Positions 1-9,282 of a DNA stretch of 64,000 nucleotides are shown here, one piece after another. Source of the stretch: Xanthocytophaga agilis (GTDB lineage: Bacteria > Bacteroidota > Bacteroidia > Cytophagales > 172606-1); contig NZ_JASJOU010000009.1 in NCBI RefSeq assembly GCF_030068605.1, positions 310,001 through 374,000 on the forward strand. The letters run 5' to 3'. The notes beneath the pieces are model-generated. The model saw only the letters and a program-made list of their open reading frames with translations. It searched no databases and was not told where the DNA came from. Position numbers and translations under genes: made by a program. Each line of letters opens with the position of its first letter. Positions within the stretch are counted from its first letter, which is position 1.

Positions 1-1
1 A

Positions 2-1045
2 ACAGATCTGGAAGCTACTGGAGAGGTATTAAAAGCAACAATCAGTTCTTTTTTTGAAGCAGTAACCAAGGCTCAGGAAGAGGAAATACAGACATCCATA
101 CGTTCGCTATCAGATCTTTTCTTTATGGCAGAAGAGAGCAGAAGCACTACAGCCATGATGATTTGTGGTTACTTGATAGAACAAGGACATGATCCACAAC
201 TGGTTAGTGATCGGATTATTGAAAAGTTAGCTTATCTGACAGAGTCAGCATATCCCTTTTATCAAAAATTTAGAATAGAACTGGCAAAACAATCACCTGT
301 CACAGACGAGGAGGAAAGTGATGAAGAAGATGGCTATGACCTGCTGGAAGAGTTGAAAGAGAAATATTGGGATGAAATGACCGATTCTATTATATCCTGG
401 AATACATTGGAACAACAGTATACTCCCGCCGTTTCGATATTTTCACTGGATCGTTCTCAATGTATCATTGCAGAAAATACACTGGAACACATTGGGGAAA
501 TGGCAGAATATAACCAGGGGTGTTATTGGCTCAATAAATTATTTGAAGTGTTGCATCATGAACCCATAGTAATCATAGAACCCTCTACAAGTACAGGTGT
601 TATTGGCTATATGAGTGGAGTGGTTGATAATTTTCAGCTACAGGCACTTATTATGGACACTTTCCCCCATAAAGGAGCACCTAGAATCTCAAAAGCTCAT
701 GCTGATTTGTTCAGAGGTATAGGTCCACAGTCACTGGATGGCTCAATGGTTTGCCACTGGAATCTCTATAACTGGCCTGTGATAACAGAACAGTTATCAC
801 TTCCTGATGCTAAAGATTATTCAACCTCCACCTACTGGATATGGGGTGAAGGTAAACCTGCAGATATTGGTGTGTTAGATGGGTATCGGATTGTGCTACT
901 TGGCGAGCCGAGCTATCAGAGAAGTACTAATTTACAAAGAGTGTTTAACCACCTGCAAGCAGATCTTCTTATTGAAAAAGAATTAACAACTACTGAAGTA
1001 CGAAACTGGCTTAACCGTATGTATCAGGCAGCTCAGCAAGCCTGA
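2..1045 (+). CDS. hypothetical protein, 5' end outside the window
   Basis: The reading frame is open from base 2, upstream of the first ATG at 125, so this is the 3' part of a gene that begins before the window; 347 codons are visible. I do not recognise the family. The product looks soluble: no signal peptide or membrane segment is visible, it has an acidic stretch (EEESDEEDG, about codons 103-111), and the C-terminal half is rich in Trp and Tyr. The gene is followed by a hairpin shared with the convergent outer-membrane gene. The codon use resembles its neighbours. An ATG start at 125 is possible, but the in-frame upstream codons read like ordinary protein. Confidence 0.7.
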   Translation, partial: TDLEATGEVLKATISSFFEAVTKAQEEEIQTSIRSLSDLFFMAEESRSTTAMMICGYLIEQGHDPQLVSDRIIEKLAYLTESAYPFYQKFRIELAKQSPVTDEEESDEEDGYDLLEELKEKYWDEMTDSIISWNTLEQQYTPAVSIFSLDRSQCIIAENTLEHIGEMAEYNQGCYWLNKLFEVLHHEPIVIIEPSTSTGVIGYMSGVVDNFQLQALIMDTFPHKGAPRISKAHADLFRGIGPQSLDGSMVCHWNLYNWPVITEQLSLPDAKDYSTSTYWIWGEGKPADIGVLDGYRIVLLGEPSYQRSTNLQRVFNHLQADLLIEKELTTTEVRNWLNRMYQAAQQA

Positions 1046-1081
1046 AAGAAAATAAAAATCTCTCCTACATTTCGAATACAA

Positions 1082-1106
1082 AAGAGCCTGATTATGTCAG
1101 GCTCTT
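1082..1106. terminator. bidirectional hairpin terminator
   Basis: A perfect 10-bp inverted repeat (AAGAGCCTGA / TCAGGCTCTT, arms 1082-1091 and 1097-1106, loop TTATG) lies between two convergent genes, with A and T tracts on the two sides. It fits factor-independent termination in both directions. Confidence 0.85.
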
Positions 1107-1127
1107 CTTATAATAAGCAATTCAGCA

Positions 1128-1778
1128 TTAGAATCCAACTGCGACATATACCTGAAAAGCACTATTTTTAGAATTCCGCAATATTGTACTGCTATTAGTG
1201 GAGCTATTAAGGCTGATTCCACCATCTTTACCTACCTCACGAAGTCCATAGTTGTAACGAAATCCCAGAGATGCACCTTTAAAGTCAAATCCAATTCCAC
1301 CTGCTAAACCATAATCCAATCCATTGAATTTGTCTTTGTCCAGATCTTTCACTCCATCAACAGTGCCATCATCGTCCACATCTTTTACATTCACATTTGT
1401 TAAGACGGCAGCATAGGGCCCTGCATGTATGTTGAACGCACCAATGTTAACTACTGCCAATACTGGAATCTGTACATAACCTAAATTAAAGCGGTATTTT
1501 CCACTTCCTTGCAAAAAGTTCTGATACTGTGTTTCTGATCCTACCACTGTATAAGATACCTCAGGTTGAATGGACAATACATCTTCAATAATAGGAGCTT
1601 TGGCAAAAACACCTACATTAAATCCAGCTTTAATATTTTCATCTCCTACTTCTGTCTTATAAAAGTTGGACAAATTTAATCCTCCTTTGATACCAAATCT
1701 TGCTTTTTCTCCATCCTGAGCATAGGAATAGGAGCCCAGACTAATCAAAGTCAATAAACTAAATGCGAGTTTTTTCAT
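1128..1778 (-). CDS. outer-membrane beta-barrel protein (PorT-like)
   Basis: A 216-residue secreted protein. The chosen start gives a clean signal peptide (MKKLAFSLLTLISLG, cleavage near SYAQ); an ATG four codons upstream at 1790 is possible. The mature part has alternating Gly/aromatic strands and ends in VAVGF, with the terminal Phe typical of outer-membrane barrels. A DVDDDGTVDG segment looks like an acidic, possibly calcium-binding loop. The pattern is that of the small Bacteroidota barrels of the OMP_b-brl type (PF13568). It stands alone, convergent with the truncated gene upstream. The substrate is unknown and a transport role is not established. Confidence 0.8.
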   Translation of the reverse strand: MKKLAFSLLTLISLGSYSYAQDGEKARFGIKGGLNLSNFYKTEVGDENIKAGFNVGVFAKAPIIEDVLSIQPEVSYTVVGSETQYQNFLQGSGKYRFNLGYVQIPVLAVVNIGAFNIHAGPYAAVLTNVNVKDVDDDGTVDGVKDLDKDKFNGLDYGLAGGIGFDFKGASLGFRYNYGLREVGKDGGISLNSSTNSSTILRNSKNSAFQVYVAVGF

Positions 1779-2277
1779 AGTAAGTTGCATAATTATAAAA
1801 GTATTGTCTATTAATTATAGTAAAAAATCCCGTTTATATAAACTCCAGAATGCTGCTTCTGAATTTCTATAAAAGATACAAAGGCTGATTTACAATGCTT
1901 TTTTCAGCAATAATTACTCTACAGTTAGATAAAAAATGATACCATTTTACCACTATCTTACATTTGAAGGTCTTTTAGTATTATTTACCAAACAGGAAGA
2001 ATCTATTTCTCAACCAGTTGATATAAAAAGCTTATACAACAGGAAGAGATTAAAAGATTTACCATTTCTACGTCAGTTGTAGAAAAAAACGGACGGAAGT
2101 AGTCAACAAAGGAGACAGTGTCAAAAAAATCCGACTGGATGATAACTTAACTTTGTTCCATTTTATGATTACCCATGAAAAATAAGGAATTCAGTGAATA
2201 GTAAATAAATAGGTTCAGAGATGAAAGTATATCGTTACTGATAAAGGAGGAAAAACAATCTTTAATCTTAATAAATT
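1779..2277. other. gene-free stretch with possible coding remnant
   Basis: About 500 bases with no convincing intact gene. The first 150 bases are AT-rich and should hold the promoter of the outer-membrane gene. From about 1936 on the plus strand, short open segments in different frames look protein-like: an ATG at 1936 opens a 48-codon frame to 2082, and another frame open from 2054 to 2185 ends in FHFMITHEK. They may be the 3' remains of a decayed gene. Confidence 0.35.
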
Positions 2278-2550
2278 TTACATAATCATTTTATATATAT
2301 TCCAGACATAATAAGAGAGTAGCGAAAGTCCCGACAACAATAGTAGATCTGCCAAAAATCCCAAGAAAATAAATCCTATATCCAGCTGTTCACACTCTAA
2401 ACATTTACCTGCAAACGTTCTTAAAAATACAAAAGGAAAGCCTATTTCGTTAAAGCCATCACTTGAAGCTTCATACTGACCAAATACACAACACATAGCC
2501 CCCCAAATACTGAAGTAAATTAAAAATATTCTTAACAAACTCTTTTTCAT
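2278..2550 (-). CDS. small membrane protein of unknown function
   Basis: A 90-residue protein with an N-terminal hydrophobic segment (about residues 5-26, could be a signal anchor) and a second hydrophobic stretch (about 59-82). Between them lies CLECE, a short Cys-rich motif (Cys51 and Cys54). No family is recognised. It is flanked by long AT-rich gaps and is not in an obvious operon. It begins MKKSLL, a common start for exported proteins here. It is probably real because it is uninterrupted and membrane-like, but it could be poorly expressed or a decay product. Confidence 0.5.
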   Translation of the reverse strand: MKKSLLRIFLIYFSIWGAMCCVFGQYEASSDGFNEIGFPFVFLRTFAGKCLECEQLDIGFIFLGFLADLLLLSGLSLLSYYVWNIYKMIM

Positions 2551-2748
2551 GAAACTATCAAAATATCTATATATCCTTTATTCTTAGTAAAGAAGTATCC
2601 TCGTCAGGATATTTAGTTCATAGTCTAACCTTTTTTCGGCTCCTTAAAGAAAAATTAAACCACAAATCCATTTTCATTTAAGAATATTCCACATCACGTT
2701 CATACTTTTTATATCTAAAGACCCTTTACGTTATTAAAAGGACATATA

Positions 2749-2789
2749 GCAATCTGCATTCCATTCTAAAGACAGGGAATGTAGATTGC
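2749..2789 (-). terminator. hairpin downstream of lipoprotein gene
   Basis: Arms 2749-2762 and 2776-2789 pair over 14 bp with one G-U pair (GCAATCTGCATTCC with GGAATGTAGATTGC). The hairpin sits just after the stop of the minus-strand gene at 2807. The T tract is weak. Confidence 0.6.
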
Positions 2790-2806
2790 CCAAATCACTG
2801 GCACTC

Positions 2807-3616
2807 CTATTTTTTCTCAAGTACCAATACTTCATCACTAATCTTATGTTCCATAGTATCCCAATTGGTATTTACATATTGCAAACGTAACGAGTTGGCC
2901 GTTTTTTCAAATTTATAGGTTGTTCCATCTACCCAGTTACCTCCTTTGGCATCCTTAAAGAAGATAATAGCATCATATTCAATTCCCTCACCAAAATCGT
3001 ATACTAACTCATAGGATTTGAAGTCTTGAAAATTTTGCACTTTACCATTGCTGTCAAAGTGAATTACAGAGCCATCAGTTGCTAGTTTATAATCTCCGGC
3101 AATTAAGATTCTTCGGAGTTCTGTGTCAAGATTTGTTCCAACCTTTCTATATTTATCTATTTTATTTGTTTTTGGGAAAAACATTTCCAGCATATTCCCA
3201 TTATCATAGTTCAACTCAAATGGATCTGGAAATGCGGCATATTGGGGAAGCTTTTCCAAGTTATTAACAAACTTTCCTTTTGATGTATCATATTTAATAG
3301 GGCTACTATATCCTCCTTCGTGTGTGGTAAAACCTTCCAACATGGCAGTGTCTGATAACATTGTCCTTTTATCAAGAGAGAAGCCTAAAACTTTACTATC
3401 ATATTCTCTGCTTTTATATATTGATTGCCTGGTTTCAATATTTTTCAGATAGCTTTCTGAAATCCAAAGTCCATCTAACTTGTCTGCAAGTGCACTTTTT
3501 TGTTTATCATTGCTTGTATGAGCACTATCAACCTGAATATTGTCTGTCTTTGTACGGTTTTCATTACAGGAAAAAAGAAATAAAATTAAAAGCAGACTTG
3601 GGAAGATTCTAGTCAT
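2807..3616 (-). CDS. hypothetical lipoprotein
   Basis: A 269-residue protein with a lipoprotein signal: hydrophobic residues 5-15, then the lipobox LFSC with the lipidated Cys at position 17. The mature part is charged, with repeated YKS/YDS-type motifs, and looks like a beta-rich domain. Short phrases such as LDGLWISESYL resemble the lipocalin-like or DUF4488-type folds of Bacteroidota lipoproteins, but I cannot assign a family with confidence. It is a single-gene unit with its own 3' hairpin, divergent from the secreted protein gene at 3762. A sensing or envelope role is only a guess. Confidence 0.7.
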   Translation of the reverse strand: MTRIFPSLLLILFLFSCNENRTKTDNIQVDSAHTSNDKQKSALADKLDGLWISESYLKNIETRQSIYKSREYDSKVLGFSLDKRTMLSDTAMLEGFTTHEGGYSSPIKYDTSKGKFVNNLEKLPQYAAFPDPFELNYDNGNMLEMFFPKTNKIDKYRKVGTNLDTELRRILIAGDYKLATDGSVIHFDSNGKVQNFQDFKSYELVYDFGEGIEYDAIIFFKDAKGGNWVDGTTYKFEKTANSLRLQYVNTNWDTMEHKISDEVLVLEKK

Positions 3617-3761
3617 GGATTGTGTAAAAATTATAGTTTGTGGATTTTACTAGTATGTTAGAAAATTGATTCAGTCTTTTAAAAGTTTGTTGGGCATCAA
3701 ATACATCTTGTTCCAAATTCTTATCTTGCCAAATATAATTTTAGACCTTGGAAACTCATAA

Positions 3762-4709
3762 ATGAAATCTGTTTTATCTCTTTGTCTTTTCTTACTTGTC
3801 ACATTCACCTGCTTCTCTCAAAACGACACATCTGTCCTCTCTCTTGTTTCTTATTGGTCTAAAGGTGATTCATTTAATTTTAAAATTACCAAAGTACAAC
3901 AACAATGGAAGAAGGAAGAACTAGCCAAAAACGATTCATCTTCCTATATAGTTAATTTTCTGGTTGTTGACTCCACTGCATCTTCCTACAAAATTAAGTG
4001 GTCTTATAAAAACAACTTGGGAAGAGATTATAACATACCAGAAAAGCTTGTCAGCACCTTATCAAAATATCAACTAACTGAGCTCATTTATACAACGACT
4101 GAGACAGGTCAGTTTATTAGTATTGAAAACTGGAAGGAAGTGAGCAAAATGATGAAAGATTTGTTTGCAGACATAACTGAGATACTATACAAAGACAAAC
4201 CAGCAGCAGAAAAAGAAGCTTTCAAAAAGGCTATCCAGATACTGGAATCTGCTTATAGCACCAAAGAAGGAGTTGAACAATTTGTATTCAAAGAGTTACA
4301 ATATTTCCACTTTCCCTTTGGTTATCAGTTTTCCCGCAATAAACCACTTATTTATGAACAATCCATTCCCAATATGTTTGGTGGTGCACCTGTCAGAGGA
4401 GATACCAAACTCTATATCAAAAGTGTAGATGAGGAGAATTCAATTTTTACACTTTTACAGGAGATGAAGCTCAATCCACAGGATACCCGACGGATGCTCA
4501 CAGAACTATTTAGAAAAATGAATGCTCCTATCACAGATAAGACAATGGAAAGCGCTAAAATAGATATAAATGATACAAATCAGTTTGAATATGATTATCT
4601 GGTAGGAATTCCAATAAAAATTGAGACTCTTCGAAAGGCTATAGTAGACATTGACAAAGAAAAAGCCTTGCGGATAGATAAGATAAAAATTGAATTACTA
4701 AAGGATTAG
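3762..4709 (+). CDS. hypothetical secreted protein
   Basis: A 315-residue protein with a signal peptide (about residues 1-19, ending CFSQ just before Asn21). The mature part begins with a Trp- and Lys-rich segment (SYWSKGDSFNFKITK) common in uncharacterised Bacteroidota secreted proteins, and ends in a Lys/Glu-rich tail. No catalytic motif is visible. It is divergent from the lipoprotein gene at 2807-3616, sharing about 145 bp of upstream sequence, so the two may be co-regulated. A strong hairpin follows the stop codon. The function is unknown. Confidence 0.7.
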   Translation: MKSVLSLCLFLLVTFTCFSQNDTSVLSLVSYWSKGDSFNFKITKVQQQWKKEELAKNDSSSYIVNFLVVDSTASSYKIKWSYKNNLGRDYNIPEKLVSTLSKYQLTELIYTTTETGQFISIENWKEVSKMMKDLFADITEILYKDKPAAEKEAFKKAIQILESAYSTKEGVEQFVFKELQYFHFPFGYQFSRNKPLIYEQSIPNMFGGAPVRGDTKLYIKSVDEENSIFTLLQEMKLNPQDTRRMLTELFRKMNAPITDKTMESAKIDINDTNQFEYDYLVGIPIKIETLRKAIVDIDKEKALRIDKIKIELLKD

Positions 4710-4758
4710 AATTAACTGGGAACACATTCTGTGAGTTATGTGATATACGTCAGAAAGA

Positions 4759-4810
4759 AATACTAATCAGAATTTGATGCTACCAGATAATATGAGTTCT
4801 GATTAGTATT
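4759..4810 (+). terminator. hairpin terminator
   Basis: A perfect 14-bp stem (AATACTAATCAGAA at 4759-4772 with TTCTGATTAGTATT at 4797-4810) is followed by TTCTTCTTCT. It ends transcription of the secreted protein gene and may also serve the convergent DUF2306 gene. Confidence 0.85.
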
Positions 4811-4878
4811 TTCTTCTTCTAATGGAAACCCTATCAAATAAATATCAATTATTGAGTAGATTCATCAGAGCAAAACTT

Positions 4879-5520
4879 TCATTTTTCAGCTAGTTGTAGT
4901 TTTGGTTTCCGCAGTGAATAAATAATTGCCTCTGCAACCAGCAGATTGGGAATCCAGCAGAGCCAGGCAACAATCTGATAAGCTTCCAGAAATGTTAACT
5001 TGAAAAATATCTGTAAAACAGGAATCCAGAGACGTAAGGTAACTGCGGCAAAGGTAAGGGCATAGTTACGAATCATCCATTGCTCATGTCCTTTCACATC
5101 TCCTCCTCTGATTGTCTGGTAAGCTTGTATGTCAGTAATTAACCATAAGATAGCCAGAGAAATAAATCCTATAACAGGTACTATTCCTCCGTTAGCATTA
5201 AAGGCAATAATAAGTCCGGCCAAACTACTTAGCATAACTGCAATGACATAGACCTTGCCTGCATTCCGATGTAGTGCAGTATAGCGACGTCTGAAGCGTT
5301 TGATAAATTGCCATCCACCAATAAAAAGTGCTATTGCTCCAAAACCAGCATGTATGTAAAAAGATGTCCTGTAGAATATACTTGCCAGAAGTTCTTTAGC
5401 CTTGGATGCCAGTAGATTCTGTTCTTTGAAAGTAAAATACGAAAAGGCGTAGGCAGCAACACCTACAGATAGAAAAATCATAAGGCCTTTGAGGAGTGAA
5501 CGCAGAGAAAGAATTTTCAT
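4879..5520 (-). CDS. DUF2306 membrane protein
   Basis: A 213-residue integral membrane protein with about six hydrophobic segments. It carries the DUF2306 (PF10067) pattern: His in the second segment (YIHAGFGAIAL), HRNAGKVYV after a basic loop, a Trp-rich helix, and KGHEQWMIRNYALTFAAVTLR. The repeated conserved His and Arg residues in membrane helices suggest a possible haem or metal role, as in cytochrome b561-like folds, but this is inference. It is a single-gene unit. The ATG at 5520 opens the first hydrophobic segment. The biochemical function of the family is not known. Confidence 0.8.
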   Translation of the reverse strand: MKILSLRSLLKGLMIFLSVGVAAYAFSYFTFKEQNLLASKAKELLASIFYRTSFYIHAGFGAIALFIGGWQFIKRFRRRYTALHRNAGKVYVIAVMLSSLAGLIIAFNANGGIVPVIGFISLAILWLITDIQAYQTIRGGDVKGHEQWMIRNYALTFAAVTLRLWIPVLQIFFKLTFLEAYQIVAWLCWIPNLLVAEAIIYSLRKPKLQLAEK

Positions 5521-5818
5521 AGTTGTAGTTAATTATTTCACTCATTATTAATCTTGTATGGCTTAATTGCAAAGGGTATATCAAAGATAAGGATGCTCCT
5601 GTATAGAGCATATATACCTCCGGTAAAACGACTAATCCAAAGGGGTAAATCGTCATTTTTTATCGGTAAAAATGATATATGTTAATTTGCTATTTCATTA
5701 GTAGCACTAATCACCTGTACACTACTGCAAAATATTTGGAAATACACCAGGATAAGTGGAAAAGATACTATTTTTGGAAAGCATTCTACAAAATAGAAAT
5801 ACTTCATTCTCTATCTTA
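5521..5818. other. gene-free upstream region of the DUF2306 gene
   Basis: About 300 AT-rich bases with no plausible gene; the frames that cross it are overlaps of the DUF2306 gene. A near-perfect palindrome at 5653-5675 (TCATTTTTTA, TCGG, TAAAAATGA) lies about 135 bp upstream of the DUF2306 start and could be an operator. Confidence 0.4.
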
Positions 5819-5988
5819 GAGGTTGTTAAATTGTTTTTAAAGACTGCAAAGGTATATTTTAGACTGTGCCTTCGCCTATTTTTCGACCCATAGCCGCTGG
5901 ATATATTGTGATTGCTTTATAGGTAAATAACTTAGTTTGCTCTAAAACCTGCTCTTTTCGTTATTTTAAAAACAATTTAGACAACCTC
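5819..5988. mobile_element. 170-bp MITE-like element, TIR about 24 bp
   Basis: Terminal inverted repeats begin GAGGTTGT at 5819 and end ACAACCTC at 5988. The left arm (5819-5841) and right arm (5965-5988) match over 23 of 24 positions; the left lacks one C. The element is flanked on both sides by TTA (5816-5818 and 5989-5991), which looks like a 3-bp target duplication of the TNA type known for some IS5-family subgroups. The 120-bp interior has no transposase frame, so it would need a transposase elsewhere in the genome. Its right end lies 43 bp before cinA. Confidence 0.7.
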
Positions 5989-6030
5989 TTAAACCAGTTT
6001 TAAAACCCGAATTATTCATCTCACATTTGT

Positions 6031-7299
6031 ATGAAAAGCATTTTAGCTGAAGTTGTAACCATTGGTGATGAGATTCTGTATGGACAAATTACAGATACTA
6101 ATACCCAATGGATGAGTGCTGAACTTTCCAAAATTGGTATCCGAACAGTTCGTAAATCATCTGTTGGTGATACAGAAGCTCAGATCCTCCAGATATTGAA
6201 GGAAGCAGAATCACGGGCAGATGTCATTCTGATTACAGGTGGACTGGGACCTACCAAAGATGATATTACGAAAAAAACACTGGCTAACTATTTTGGTGTA
6301 GGAATGGTCCTGAATAAGGACGCGCTAGCCAATGTCACTGAGATATTTGCACGTCGTGGTTTTGAACTAACAGAGCTCAATCGCCAGCAGGCAATGGTTC
6401 CGACCAATTGTACTTGTATCGTAAATAAAGCTGGCACAGCTCCAGGCATGTGGTTTGAACACAAGGGTAAAATTTTTGTATCTATGCCAGGTGTTCCTTA
6501 CGAAATGAAATGGATCATGGAAAACTGGGTACTTGAACATCTTAGTGCATTCTTTCAAACACCAGCCATCTATCATAAAAACATACGGACTATTGATATT
6601 GGGGAATCTTTTCTGGCAGAACAAATCGAGGCATGGGAAGATGCATTACCTTCACATATTCGTCTTGCTTACCTGCCTAGTATGGGACAGGTGAAACTAC
6701 GTCTGACAGCAACAGGCGCATCCATAAATGAACTTGAGGCAGAAGTACAGCAACAAGTAAACACTCTGCTTACTATCATACCAGAATATGTATATGGCTA
6801 CGATGAAGATGAATTAGAGATTGTCATTGGCAAACTCTTGCTTGACCAAAATCTTACACTGTCCACTGCAGAAAGCTGTACGGGAGGATACGTCGCCCAT
6901 ACAATAACCAAAGTTCCCGGCAGCTCACGATACTATACAGGAGGTATGATCACCTATAGCAACGCCATGAAGATCAACCAGTTGGATGTAATACCGGATA
7001 CATTAACACAACATGGAGCGGTTAGTGAAGAAACAGTACGCCAAATGGCAGAAAACGTTCGGAAGAAGCTTAACACAGATATTGGCATTTCTACAAGTGG
7101 CATAGCTGGCCCAGATGGTGGTACTCCCGACAAACCGGTAGGTACTATATGGATAGCATATGCAGACAAGGATAAGACCGTTACAAAAAAACTGCAGTTG
7201 TTCAGGGATCGTCTGCTAAACATTCAGTACACAACATTGGCAGTCCTGAACCTGTTACGCCAGAATCTGCCAGCTTCTGTAAAAACGGTTACACCTTAA
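6031..7299 (+). CDS. cinA: CinA family nicotinamide-nucleotide amidohydrolase
   Basis: A 422-residue protein with the full CinA layout. Residues 1-170 form the molybdopterin-binding-like domain (IGDEILYGQITDTN, then ITGGLGPTKDD). Residues about 265-415 form the CinA C-terminal domain with the amidase signature TAESCTGGYVAHTIT and TSGIAGPDGGTPDKPVGT. Known members hydrolyse NMN to nicotinate mononucleotide and ADP-ribose pyrophosphate, recycling pyridine nucleotides; some are induced with competence. The gene stands alone on the plus strand. The ATG at 6031 follows ATTTGT, close to a -7 box, so the transcript may have almost no leader. The MITE-like element just upstream could affect expression. 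Confidence 0.95.
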   Translation: MKSILAEVVTIGDEILYGQITDTNTQWMSAELSKIGIRTVRKSSVGDTEAQILQILKEAESRADVILITGGLGPTKDDITKKTLANYFGVGMVLNKDALANVTEIFARRGFELTELNRQQAMVPTNCTCIVNKAGTAPGMWFEHKGKIFVSMPGVPYEMKWIMENWVLEHLSAFFQTPAIYHKNIRTIDIGESFLAEQIEAWEDALPSHIRLAYLPSMGQVKLRLTATGASINELEAEVQQQVNTLLTIIPEYVYGYDEDELEIVIGKLLLDQNLTLSTAESCTGGYVAHTITKVPGSSRYYTGGMITYSNAMKINQLDVIPDTLTQHGAVSEETVRQMAENVRKKLNTDIGISTSGIAGPDGGTPDKPVGTIWIAYADKDKTVTKKLQLFRDRLLNIQYTTLAVLNLLRQNLPASVKTVTP

Positions 7300-7412
7300 A
7301 GGCTAAGATGTATATTTATCCAGACACTAAAGCGTCCTCCTTATAGATTTGGCATAAATTTAATCATTGAGTCAAAAAACAACTTAACTATATAGGTACA
7401 TTAAAAAAATAG

Positions 7413-7420
7413 TATTTTTG
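7413..7420 (+). promoter_or_regulatory. candidate -7 box for the E2 gene
   Basis: TATTTTTG matches the Bacteroidota -7 consensus TAnnTTTG, 65 bp before the E2 start. No good -33 TTG is seen at the usual spacing, so this is tentative. Confidence 0.45.
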
Positions 7421-7485
7421 CTGCGACGGGAAGGTAGCTACATTTGAAGAACACCCTTACATCTATCATTTTTAATTTTTGAAAT

Positions 7486-9219
7486 ATGGCATTGATTGAA
7501 ATGGTTATGCCCAAAATGGGCGAAAGTATCATAGAAGGTACAATCCTGGCATGGCTAAAGAAAGAAGGACAAACTATAGAACAAGATGAAGCAGTACTGG
7601 AAGTTGCCACAGACAAGGTGGATACAGAAGTACCAGCTACACATTCAGGAGTTTTAAAACAAATACTAGCTCAATCCGGTGCGGTTGTTCAGGTAGGAAC
7701 GCCTATAGCTATTATTGCGACAGAAGCTGATGCAGAAGCCATTACAAATCCTTCTACAGCTCCAACAACAGAGATTGAGCAGGAAGAACCAGTGGAAGAA
7801 GTAGAACAACATATACAAATCATAGAGTCCAAGATCAATAGTTTATCTTCCAGACCATCTTTCCAACTATTGGATACGCCTGTTGCTGGGAGATTTTATT
7901 CTCCACTCGTTTTAACAATAGCACGGGAAGAAGGCATCTCTATGTCTGAACTAGAACGCATTCCGGGTAGTGGCGGAGATAATCGTGTGACGAAAAAGGA
8001 TATTCTGCAATATATTCAAAGTAAAAATCCAGGTTTTACCTCTCCTGATTTAACGCCTGCGACAGTTGATATACCAGAAGTAGCTTCTGTCAAAGCAACA
8101 TTTGGAGAAATTATAGAACCTCAGTCTGAAAATACCAACACTACCTCTCTGGCCGATGAAACATTGTCTTTGATTGAGCAGGTTAAGTCTATTCCCAAAG
8201 AAGTGCCAACACCTGTTATACCAACACCTGAAGTTTCAACACCAACTATACAGGAAACAGTAAAACAACCTGAGGCCGAAGTAAAAACAGAAGCCCAAAC
8301 AATAACTCCAGAACCTGAAAAAACAATTCCGCAGCCTGAAAAAGCTTCTGAAGAAAAACCATCTGTGGTGCAGACTCCAGAGGTAAAGCAATCTGTTACA
8401 GAAGTAAAACAACCTGTTACTCAAACAATAGAGCCTGTTCAACCTAGTATAAAAGTGACAGAGCCTGTGCAACCAGTTTCTACACCAGCAGTTTCGTATA
8501 GTGGACGAGCAGATATTATTGAAATGGACAGGATGCGTAAAATGATTGCGCAACGTATGGTTGATTCCAAACGCATCTCACCTCACGTCACCTCTTTTGT
8601 AGAAGCAGATGTAACCAACATGGTATATTGGAGAAACCGGGTAAAACAGGAATTTAAATCACGGGAAGGTGATACCATTACATTTACACCTGTATTTATA
8701 GAAGCAATTGCTAAGGCAATCAAAGATTATCCGATGATCAATGCCTCTGTAGAAGGTGATAAGATAATTGTAAAAAAAGATATTAACATTGGTATGGCTG
8801 TAGCTTTACCAAGTGGCAATCTGATTGTACCTGTCATTAAAAATGCTGATCAGCTAAATCTGGTAGGCTTAACAAAAAAGGTAAATGATCTGGCACGTCG
8901 TGCTCGCGAGAATAAGCTTACTGTTGATGATCTGGCAGACGGAACCTTTACTATGTCTAATGTAGGATCATTTGGTAATGTTATGGGTACACCTATCATT
9001 ATGCAACCACAGGTAGCTATCATGGCATTTGGTGCTATTCAGAAAAAGCCAGCAGTGATTGAGACTCCATTTGGGGATACACTAGGCATTCGCCATCTGA
9101 TGTTTTTGTCACACAGCTACGATCACAGAGTAGTAGATGGTTCATTGGGAGGTATGTTTGTACGTAGAGTTGCCGACTATCTGGAGGCCTTTGATGTAAA
9201 TCGTAAGATTTTTTCTTAA
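7486..9219 (+). CDS. 2-oxo acid dehydrogenase E2 (dihydrolipoyl acyltransferase)
   Basis: A 577-residue E2 core enzyme that transfers an acyl group from lipoate to CoA. The order is an N-terminal lipoyl domain (residues 1-77) with lipoylation site Lys44 in ATDKVDT; a peripheral-subunit-binding domain (about 130-175, AGRFYSPLV then NRVTKKDIL); a long Pro/Thr/Glu/Val-rich flexible linker (about 205-340); and the catalytic domain ending in SYDHRVVDGSLGG with the His and Asp of the HxxxDG motif. One lipoyl domain plus this type of core suits branched-chain or pyruvate E2. No E1 or E3 gene lies nearby, so the substrate cannot be read from context. The linker is longer than usual. A hairpin pair follows the stop. 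Confidence 0.92.
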   Translation: MALIEMVMPKMGESIIEGTILAWLKKEGQTIEQDEAVLEVATDKVDTEVPATHSGVLKQILAQSGAVVQVGTPIAIIATEADAEAITNPSTAPTTEIEQEEPVEEVEQHIQIIESKINSLSSRPSFQLLDTPVAGRFYSPLVLTIAREEGISMSELERIPGSGGDNRVTKKDILQYIQSKNPGFTSPDLTPATVDIPEVASVKATFGEIIEPQSENTNTTSLADETLSLIEQVKSIPKEVPTPVIPTPEVSTPTIQETVKQPEAEVKTEAQTITPEPEKTIPQPEKASEEKPSVVQTPEVKQSVTEVKQPVTQTIEPVQPSIKVTEPVQPVSTPAVSYSGRADIIEMDRMRKMIAQRMVDSKRISPHVTSFVEADVTNMVYWRNRVKQEFKSREGDTITFTPVFIEAIAKAIKDYPMINASVEGDKIIVKKDINIGMAVALPSGNLIVPVIKNADQLNLVGLTKKVNDLARRARENKLTVDDLADGTFTMSNVGSFGNVMGTPIIMQPQVAIMAFGAIQKKPAVIETPFGDTLGIRHLMFLSHSYDHRVVDGSLGGMFVRRVADYLEAFDVNRKIFS

Positions 9220-9226
9220 TTATTAC

Positions 9227-9257
9227 AACTGCCAGCTAAACAATACAGCTGGCGGTT
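9227..9257 (+). terminator. hairpin terminator after E2 gene
   Basis: Arms 9227-9237 (AACTGCCAGCT) and 9247-9257 (AGCTGGCGGTT) pair over 11 bp with one G-U, followed by TTGTTTTAT. Confidence 0.85.
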
Positions 9258-9282
9258 TTGTTTTATCGGTATTCTTATCATT

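Noticed and set aside
8236-8553. 105-codon minus frame within the E2 gene
   Set aside because: It mirrors the Pro/Thr/Glu-rich linker and reads as Cys/Phe/Arg-rich low-complexity sequence.
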